Shown one piece after another: positions 1 through 4,712 of a DNA stretch of 5,870 bases. This stretch comes from Acidimicrobiia bacterium (GTDB taxonomy: Bacteria; Actinomycetota; Acidimicrobiia; Acidimicrobiales; Ilumatobacteraceae): the NCBI GenBank assembly GCA_030425785.1, contig JAUHYJ010000257.1, positions 1 through 5,870 of the forward strand, given 5' to 3'. The notes beneath the pieces are model-generated. The model made no database searches, was not told the DNA's origin, and saw only the letters and a program-made list of their open reading frames with translations. The position numbers and the translations under genes are program-made. Position 1 is the stretch's first letter; each line of letters opens with the position of its first letter.

Positions 1-250
1 CCGAGGCGTTCACGCGTCTCCGGATCGTTGTGGCGCGCCCGGACACGGACTCATGTCGCCGGTGCCGCTGCGCGCTGAACCGGTCACGCTCGGTGGTATT
101 CGAACACTGCGGGTGCGAAGTTGCCGAGCGCTTGACCGGGCTTCACATCGCCGGATCAGTCAGGTGTGGCAACGTGATCGGGCAGTCACCGACTGCCGGA
201 CGCCGCCACGTCCGTCTGGAACTTGCTCACGCAGAGAAAGGCCGACGGCG
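1..250. other. Left-edge stretch with no supportable gene
   Basis: I see no convincing gene here. Open frames run through it on the + strand, but their translations are Arg/Pro/Ser-rich with no family resemblance, as expected of chance frames in high-GC DNA. One of them is an in-frame upstream extension of the membrane protein gene, starting at ATG 53. A GTG on the minus strand at 11-13 has a GGAG-like sequence just upstream and could begin a leftward gene that exits the window, but only four codons are visible. A small inverted repeat, GGCAGTC-ACC-GACTGCC, sits at 181-197 with no T-run after it. The stretch probably carries the promoter and leader of the gene at 251, although I cannot assign -35 and -10 boxes. 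Confidence 0.5.
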
Positions 251-712
251 ATGGCAACAGCACTCACCGGACTTCACCCGGCGCACGACGACGCCCGGGA
301 CGAGCTGACCGACCACGAGCCGACGCTGCGTCAGATGCTGCGCCCGTTCTGGTTCGTCGGGGCCGTGCTGATGATGCTCGATGGCGTCACCACGTACATC
401 GCGCTCCGATTCCACGCGGACGACGGCGCCCGCGAAGGCAACCCGATCGCACAGTGGGCCATCGATCAGATCGGCCTGGCGGGCATGTGCACCCTCAAGG
501 TCCTGATCGGCGTGGCGATGGTGTGGCGGCTCGCCGCCACCGCCGACCGCGGCCATCGTTTGACGTGGCTGAATCGCGGGCTCAGCCTGCGGCGCAAGCC
601 GACGTGGCAGGTCCGGCGCAATGCTGCCTGGGCGCTCGCCTTCACACTGGTGCTGATGGGCGTCGTGGTCGGCAACAACGTGCGCGCGATCTGGTCGCTC
701 GCCGTCGGCTGA
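251..712 (+). CDS. Small three-helix membrane protein, DUF5658-like
   Basis: This encodes a 153-aa predicted inner-membrane protein of unknown function. After a polar, acidic N-terminus (about residues 1-30) come hydrophobic segments at about 33-54, 76-96 and 125-148. The first carries D44 and the pair T47-T48, the following loop has E62-x-N64-P65, and the second helix has K83. This D..TT / E.NP / K spacing resembles the DUF5658 family as I recall it. The family has no established biochemical role, so none is assigned. Between helices 2 and 3 lies an Arg/Lys-rich loop (about 100-123), which suggests a cytoplasmic face by the positive-inside rule. I chose ATG 251 because GAAAGG (236-241) stands 9 nt upstream. 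The in-frame ATG at 53 would add 66 Arg-rich residues that look non-coding. The gene converges on the VOC gene, with 21 bp between the two stops, and its codon use matches its neighbours. A functional link to either neighbour is not evident. Confidence 0.75.
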   Translation: MATALTGLHPAHDDARDELTDHEPTLRQMLRPFWFVGAVLMMLDGVTTYIALRFHADDGAREGNPIAQWAIDQIGLAGMCTLKVLIGVAMVWRLAATADRGHRLTWLNRGLSLRRKPTWQVRRNAAWALAFTLVLMGVVVGNNVRAIWSLAVG

Positions 713-733
713 CGCACCCGTCAGGAGACGAGC

Positions 734-1363
734 TCAGCGAGCGCCCTCGAGCGGGCTCGGTTCGGGGACCTGCCAGTCGGCCGGCATGCGCGCGAAGTCG
801 AAGAACGGGGCGTCGTCGCCCGACTCGACGGCATCGGCGACCTGGTCGTAGAACCCCTTGCCGGTCTCCTCCGCGAAGGTGATGTTCACGTCGTCGGCGG
901 TGTCGGCGCTCGGCCGCTGGACGTACTCGGGGAACGCCGTCTCGTCGGCGGGGCCTTCGGTGTAGCCGCGGGCGAACATCTGCTTGAGCGTGCCGAATCC
1001 GTCGTTGCGGACGAGGACCTCGCCGCGCGGCGAGCCGCCGAGGCTGCGCATGTGGTCGATGAAGGCGTCGAGGTCGTAGGTGTCGAACGCGACGTGCTGG
1101 ACCGCATGGTCGCCGTGCCGTTCGACGAAGGCCGTGACCTGGCTCTGCTTGGCGCGGTCGATGCCCTCGATCAGGGCGACGCCGAACTCGCCGTAGTCGA
1201 TGCACCAGATCTTCATGCTGTCGTCGGGGTCGTCGGGCCGCACGTCGTCGATGCGGTTGATGAGGCGCCCGCCCTCGACCTCGATGTGGAACCAGGCCCA
1301 GCGTTCGATCGTGCCCTCGGCACAGGCGTAGGTGATGTGGTCGACGCGCTTGAGGTGCGACAT
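734..1363 (-). CDS. VOC-family protein like the catalytic half of 4-hydroxyphenylpyruvate dioxygenase
   Basis: This 209-aa protein aligns by eye with the C-terminal, iron-binding domain of HPPD, the non-haem Fe(II) enzyme of tyrosine catabolism that makes homogentisate. Two VOC modules are visible. The first (about 5-70) opens with V-D-H9-I and has YGEFGVALIEG at 57-67. The second (about 85-150) has HGDHAVQHVAF at 83-93, then LKQMF at 126-130 and PEYVQR at 145-150. H9, H90 and E146 fall where HPPD has its 2-His-1-Glu iron ligands, and Q128 matches the conserved Gln of HPPD's QIF segment. A usual HPPD has about 350-400 residues with an additional N-terminal VOC domain, which is absent here. 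The H90-E146 distance is also shorter than the roughly 80 residues in HPPD. The protein is therefore probably an iron dioxygenase-like enzyme, but its substrate is uncertain. A non-catalytic binding protein is possible. The start at 1363 is fixed by a strong SD, and the in-frame GTG at 1444 would add 27 unlikely residues. The Lrp/AsnC gene is divergent. Confidence 0.85.
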   Translation of the reverse strand: MSHLKRVDHITYACAEGTIERWAWFHIEVEGGRLINRIDDVRPDDPDDSMKIWCIDYGEFGVALIEGIDRAKQSQVTAFVERHGDHAVQHVAFDTYDLDAFIDHMRSLGGSPRGEVLVRNDGFGTLKQMFARGYTEGPADETAFPEYVQRPSADTADDVNITFAEETGKGFYDQVADAVESGDDAPFFDFARMPADWQVPEPSPLEGAR

Positions 1364-1369
1364 GACGGT

Positions 1370-1375
1370 TCCTTT
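1370..1375 (-). promoter_or_regulatory. Ribosome binding site of the HPPD-like gene
   Basis: On the minus strand AAAGGA lies 6 nt upstream of the ATG at 1363-1361. It settles the start of the VOC gene against the longer open frame that begins with GTG at 1444. It also leaves an untranslated leader in the gap shared with the regulator. Confidence 0.7.
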
Positions 1376-1418
1376 CGATGGTGGCGTGGTGCCATGCTGC
1401 ACAATCCGTCGCCTCCGC

Positions 1419-1462
1419 TCAACAACGCTGTACAAGATGATCACTTCTTTCCACTATGTTGA
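1419..1462. promoter_or_regulatory. Candidate operator dyad between divergent genes
   Basis: The gap between the VOC and Lrp/AsnC genes holds nested inverted repeats with one common centre at 1440.5. The outer arms are TCAACA (1419-1424) and TGTTGA (1457-1462), and the core is the palindrome TGATCA (1438-1443). In between only scattered positions pair, so 13 of 22 position pairs are complementary overall. Lrp/AsnC regulators are multimeric and commonly bind several dyad-related sites in divergent intergenic regions, which makes this the natural place for the neighbouring regulator to bind. A separate palindrome, TGTACA (1429-1434), overlaps it. The assignment is inference, because short arms like these arise by chance. 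Confidence 0.3.
1455..1460 (+). promoter_or_regulatory. Possible -10 box for a leaderless regulator transcript
   Basis: TATGTT fits the TAnnnT form of a -10 element and lies 7 nt before the ATG at 1468, so transcription could start at or next to the A of that codon. No Shine-Dalgarno sequence precedes either candidate ATG (1456 or 1468), which fits leaderless translation, common in actinobacteria. No good -35 box is found 16-18 nt upstream; ACAAGA at 1432-1437 is a poor match. The box overlaps the right arm of the dyad, so a protein bound there could block this promoter. Confidence 0.25.
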
Positions 1463-1467
1463 TCGAT

Positions 1468-1938
1468 ATGAGCGCTCTCCGGTACGAGATCGACGCCGCG
1501 GACCGCAGACTGATCGGTGCGTTGCGGCGCCGCGGACGCGCGTCGATCACCGAGCTCGCCCAGCTGACCGGCATGGCGAGGGGCACCGTGCAGTCACGGC
1601 TCCAGCGCCTGGTCGACGTCGGCGTCATCACCGGGTGGGGCCCCGACCTCGACCCGAGGGCGAGCGATCATCCCGTGGTGGCGTTCACGACGTTGTCGAT
1701 CGCTCAGGGCACACATGATGCGGTCGTGCGCGCCCTCGCGGCCATGCCCGAGGTGCTCGAGGTCCACGTCGTCACGGGCGCCGGCGACCTGCTGTGCCGG
1801 ATCGTCGCCCGCTCGAACGACCAGCTGCACGAGTTGATCCAGGAACTGGTCGCGATCGACGGGATCGTACGCTCGGACAGCCAGTTGGCACTGCACTCCC
1901 CCGTCCAGCGCACCCTCGCCGACCTGGTCGGCCGGTAG
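1468..1938 (+). CDS. Lrp/AsnC-family transcriptional regulator
   Basis: This is a DNA-binding regulator of the feast/famine (Lrp/AsnC) family, 156 aa from ATG 1468, close to the usual 140-170. The N-terminus has the family opening I-D-A-A-D-R-R-L-I, then a winged helix-turn-helix (about residues 4-60) with ITELAQLTGMARGTVQSRL followed by GVITGW. A ligand-binding and oligomerisation (RAM) domain follows (about 65-145), with alternating beta strands and helices and the TGAGDLLCRIVAR segment where the family has its G-x-x-D turn. These proteins usually sense amino acids or related acids and often act on the adjacent divergent gene, here the HPPD-like gene. Lrp/AsnC regulators beside hpd genes are known in other bacteria (recalled, not checked), so tyrosine or an aromatic keto acid is a plausible effector; this is inference. 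I preferred ATG 1468 because a TATGTT box precedes it by 7 nt. ATG 1456, in frame, would add MLID. Neither has an SD sequence. Confidence 0.9.
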   Translation: MSALRYEIDAADRRLIGALRRRGRASITELAQLTGMARGTVQSRLQRLVDVGVITGWGPDLDPRASDHPVVAFTTLSIAQGTHDAVVRALAAMPEVLEVHVVTGAGDLLCRIVARSNDQLHELIQELVAIDGIVRSDSQLALHSPVQRTLADLVGR

Positions 1939-1996
1939 CCGCCGCCGTCAGCCGGGCGAAGCGACGAGCCCACTCCCTCGCGCGCCGCCCTGGATT

Positions 1997-2040
1997 CGCG
2001 TGAGGTTTCTGCGCAGAGCTGTGCGCAGAAACCTCACGCG
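1997..2040. terminator. Perfect 19-bp hairpin between convergent genes
   Basis: The arms 1997-2015 and 2022-2040 are perfectly complementary over 19 bp and enclose a 6-nt loop, GAGCTG. The hairpin lies in the 149-bp gap between the convergent ends of the regulator gene (stop at 1938) and the SDR gene (stop at 2088), where a bidirectional terminator is expected. Rightward it is followed by only TTTG; leftward there is no U-run beyond AA-TCC. It is therefore either a U-poor terminator, as is common in high-GC bacteria, or a palindromic intergenic repeat of REP type. No second copy was noticed in this window. The rest of the gap shows nothing else. Confidence 0.6.
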
Positions 2041-2087
2041 TTTGCCTGGCGGTCGTGTCGGAGGGGCGACGTGAACCCCAGTGACGG

Positions 2088-2909
2088 TCAGAACATCGAC
2101 TTCTGGGGGCGGATGACCAGTTCTTCGATGTTGACCTCGATGGGTTGGCGGACGACGTAGTCGACCAACTCGGCGATCCGCTGGACGTCGCCGATGACCG
2201 GCGCCATCGCCTGCTGCATCTGATCGATCTGTTCCTGTGGCAGCTTGCCCTCGTCGTCGAAGTCGAGGTCGGTGATGCCCGCAGCGCCGGCCAGGCCCTC
2301 GACCATCTCGCGCGGGACGTTGCGGGTGAAGTTGGTGGCGAACACGCCCGGCTTGATCGCGGTGACCCGGATCGGCTCGTCCTGCAACTCGTCGCGAAGC
2401 GTGCTGTTGATGCAGTTGACCGCGTACTTCGTCGCGCCGTACATGCCGGAGTCGCGCCGCAGGGTCGCCGTCGACGAGATGTTGATGATGTTGCCCTCCG
2501 AGCCCGTGGCACGCATCGCCTGCGCCGCCGCCTGACAGCCCACCGCCAACGCGAGCACGTTGACATCGAGCATCACCTTCCAGACGGCCGGATCGCCGTC
2601 GACGATCCCGCCCATGTCGCCGAAGCCGGCGTTGTTCACCATCACGTCCAACCGACCGGTGGCCGACGCGGCGCCGTCGACCCAGCGCTGCAGCTCGCCG
2701 ATGTCGACCACGTCGAACACCGAGACGTCGGCGCGACCGCCGGCCGCGCGGATCACGTCGGCCGACTCGAGCATCGGCGCCTCGGACCGGCCCGCCAAGA
2801 ACACGTGCGCGCCCAACCCGCCGAGGTGCTCGGCGATCGCCTTGCCGATCCCGCTGGATGCGCCGGTCACGCAGACCGTGCGACCCTCGATGCTTCGATG
2901 CGCTCCCAT
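2088..2909 (-). CDS. Classical short-chain dehydrogenase/reductase (SDR)
   Basis: This 273-aa cytoplasmic oxidoreductase has a complete classical SDR set. The Rossmann dinucleotide loop is TGASSGIG at 15-22. R41 follows the second strand (L-A-G-R), a position that usually favours NADP(H). D66 is in the adenine-binding turn, NNAG is at 92-95, N117 is the catalytic Asn, S145/S146 is the Ser position, and Y157-x-x-x-K161 completes the tetrad. After KPG at about 187-189 comes a longer, acidic loop (about 205-232) before the last strand, whose VNIEELVIRPQ resembles the YdfG-like, NADP-dependent SDRs. The substrate cannot be deduced. The start at 2909 has AGGA (2917-2920) 7 nt upstream. It lies 45 bp downstream of aspS on the same strand with no hairpin seen between, so read-through from hisS-aspS is likely. 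No functional tie to tRNA charging is apparent. The hairpin at 1997-2040 lies beyond its stop. Confidence 0.9.
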   Translation of the reverse strand: MGAHRSIEGRTVCVTGASSGIGKAIAEHLGGLGAHVFLAGRSEAPMLESADVIRAAGGRADVSVFDVVDIGELQRWVDGAASATGRLDVMVNNAGFGDMGGIVDGDPAVWKVMLDVNVLALAVGCQAAAQAMRATGSEGNIINISSTATLRRDSGMYGATKYAVNCINSTLRDELQDEPIRVTAIKPGVFATNFTRNVPREMVEGLAGAAGITDLDFDDEGKLPQEQIDQMQQAMAPVIGDVQRIAELVDYVVRQPIEVNIEELVIRPQKSMF

Positions 2910-2954
2910 CCCCCGATCCTGACACGCAGGTGCGGGCGTGCGAGCCGTCGAGCG

Positions 2955-4712
2955 TCAGTCGATCTTCGGGAGCACCTTCAGGCCGAGTTCGGCGAGCTGC
3001 TTGGGATCGCCCTCGACGGGGGCGTTGGTCATCGGGTCGGCGCCCGACTGGGTCTTCGGGTAGGCGATGACCTCACGGATGTTCTCCTCGCCGGCCAGGA
3101 TCGCGGTGAGGCGGTCGATGCCGACGGCGAAGCCGCCGTGGGGCGGGGCGCCGTATTCGAACGGGTTGAGGAAGAAGCCGAACTTGCGGGCCGCTTCCTC
3201 GTCGGAGATGCCGAGCGCCTTGAACACCCTGGCCTGCAGCTCGGGCTCGTGGATTCGGATCGAACCGGAGCCGAGCTCCCAGCCGTTGAGCACGAGGTCG
3301 TACGCGATCGAACGCACCGACAGCGGATCGGTCTCGATCTTGTCGACGTCGTCGGGGTGCGGCGTGGTGAACGGGTGGTGTCCCGGCTTGGGCCGGCCCG
3401 TCTCCTTGTCGACGCCGACGAAGAGGGGGAACTCGACGACCCACACGAACGCGTACGGGCCCTGGTGAACGGGCGGGCGACCGAGGTCGTTCCGGAGCGT
3501 CCCGAGCACCTCGCACGTCGTCATCCACTCGTCCGCGACGATGAGGATGAGGTCGCCGGTCTCGGCCTCGGTACGTTCCTTGATGGCCGCCGTCTCGGCG
3601 TCGGAGATGAACTTCGCGACCGGGCTGTCGAACCCGTCGTCGGTCACCTTGAGCCACACGAGACCCTTGGCGCCGAGCGACTTCGCCTTGTCGGTGAGCT
3701 TGTCGAGCTGGTTGCGGCCGTACTCGTCGGCGGCACCCGGCACGCGGATCCCCTTGATCGACCCTCCGTCAGCCGCAACAGCCGATGAGAACGCCTTGAA
3801 CTCGGTCGACGCGAACACCTCGGTCAGCTCGACGAGCTGCATCCCGAACCGGAGATCGGGCTTGTCGATGCCGTACACGTCCATCGCCGTGTGCCACGTC
3901 ATCCGCTCGATCGGCGGCGGGCGCTCGCCGGTGACGGCCTCGGTGGCGTCGAGCACCGCTTCGCTCACGGCGTCGAGCACGTCGTCCTGGCCGACGAAGC
4001 TCATCTCCATGTCGAGCTGCATGAACTCGTACTGGCGATCGGCGCGCAGGTCCTCGTCGCGCAGGCATCGGGCGATCTGGTAGTAGCGGTCGACACCGCC
4101 CACCATCAGGAGCTGCTTGAACAGCTGGGGGCTCTGCGGCAGGGCGTAGAACGAACCCGGTTCCTTGCGCGACGGCACGAGGAACTCGCGAGCACCCTCC
4201 GGGGTCGAGGGCACCAGCATCGGCGTCTCGACCTCGACGAAGCCCTGTCGGTCCATCGCCGTGCGCATCGCACCGTTCACGGCCGATCGCACGCGGATGT
4301 TCTTCTGCATCCGCTCACGTCGCAGGTCGAGGTAGCGGTACTGCAACCGGATGTTCTCGTCGACGTCGTCGGCGCGGTGGTCGATCGGGAACGGGGGCGG
4401 CACCGCCTTGCGGAGGATCTCGACCTCGCAGTCGCCGATCTCGATCTCACCGGTCGGCAGGTTCTCGTTGATCGTTCCCTCGGGGCGGGCGCGCACGACA
4501 CCGGTGACCCGCAGCACGTACTCGGAGCGCACGTCGACGTCGTCGTTGATCACGCACTGCGTGATGCCGGAGTGGTCGCGCAGGTCGACGAAGGCGAGGT
4601 GCTCGCCGTGCTCGCGACGGCGGCCGACCCACCCGGTGAGGGAGACGGTCTGGCCGATGTGCTCGGCGCGGAGTTCGCCGCACATGTGGGTGCGCATCGA
4701 GGTGCTGCTCAT
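2955..4712 (-). CDS. aspS: Aspartyl-tRNA synthetase, probably non-discriminating (Asp/Asn)
   Basis: This is a class II synthetase that activates aspartate with ATP and loads it on tRNA(Asp). Its 585 aa match the bacterial type (about 590). The domains in order are: an OB-fold anticodon domain (about 6-105, with GWVGRRREHG at 27-36); a catalytic core whose motif 1 ends near 165 (EVETPML); PQSPQLFKQLLM at 192-203; motif 2 at 215-232 (RCLRDEDLRADRQYEF); the bacterial GAD insertion (about 300-410); and motif 3 at 526-541 with R534. In the anticodon domain H35 and G79 occupy the positions of His-31 and Gly-82 of Pseudomonas aeruginosa AspRS, where E. coli has Leu and Lys. Those residues are reported to allow tRNA(Asn) recognition, so this enzyme likely also makes Asp-tRNA(Asn) for GatCAB. 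The start at 4712 has AGGAAA 7 nt upstream and overlaps the hisS stop by ATGA. M6 at 4697 is an alternative start, aligned with the E. coli N-terminus. Confidence 0.97.
   Translation of the reverse strand: MSSTSMRTHMCGELRAEHIGQTVSLTGWVGRRREHGEHLAFVDLRDHSGITQCVINDDVDVRSEYVLRVTGVVRARPEGTINENLPTGEIEIGDCEVEILRKAVPPPFPIDHRADDVDENIRLQYRYLDLRRERMQKNIRVRSAVNGAMRTAMDRQGFVEVETPMLVPSTPEGAREFLVPSRKEPGSFYALPQSPQLFKQLLMVGGVDRYYQIARCLRDEDLRADRQYEFMQLDMEMSFVGQDDVLDAVSEAVLDATEAVTGERPPPIERMTWHTAMDVYGIDKPDLRFGMQLVELTEVFASTEFKAFSSAVAADGGSIKGIRVPGAADEYGRNQLDKLTDKAKSLGAKGLVWLKVTDDGFDSPVAKFISDAETAAIKERTEAETGDLILIVADEWMTTCEVLGTLRNDLGRPPVHQGPYAFVWVVEFPLFVGVDKETGRPKPGHHPFTTPHPDDVDKIETDPLSVRSIAYDLVLNGWELGSGSIRIHEPELQARVFKALGISDEEAARKFGFFLNPFEYGAPPHGGFAVGIDRLTAILAGEENIREVIAYPKTQSGADPMTNAPVEGDPKQLAELGLKVLPKID

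Noticed and set aside
132..160. TTGACC with a downstream ATCAGT as a promoter for the membrane protein gene
   Set aside because: The -35 match is fair, but no spacing of 16-18 nt gives a -10 box with more than about half the consensus bases.
181..197. Hairpin GGCAGTC-ACC-GACTGCC as a regulatory element upstream of the membrane protein gene
   Set aside because: A 7-bp GC-rich stem is expected by chance in DNA of this composition, and no T-run or switch-like structure accompanies it.
53..250. N-terminal extension of the membrane protein from ATG 53
   Set aside because: The 66 extra residues are Arg-rich and unlike the family, while ATG 251 has GAAAGG at a suitable distance.
738..759. Imperfect hairpin CGAGC...GCTCG as a terminator between the convergent genes at 712 and 734
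   Set aside because: It lies within the last codons of the VOC gene, has internal mismatches and no T-run, and Ser-Leu-Glu-Gly codons explain it.
1364..1444. N-terminal extension of the HPPD-like protein from GTG 1444, or a remnant of the missing HPPD N-terminal domain
   Set aside because: The 27 residues include RRRR and resemble no VOC domain, the strong SD is at 1370-1375, and the stretch is too short for the missing domain.
2145..3788. A 547-codon open frame on the + strand, antisense to the SDR and aspS genes
   Set aside because: It crosses two firmly identified genes, and its translation is rich in Asp, Arg, Val and Leu without domain features. Long antisense open frames are normal in high-GC DNA.
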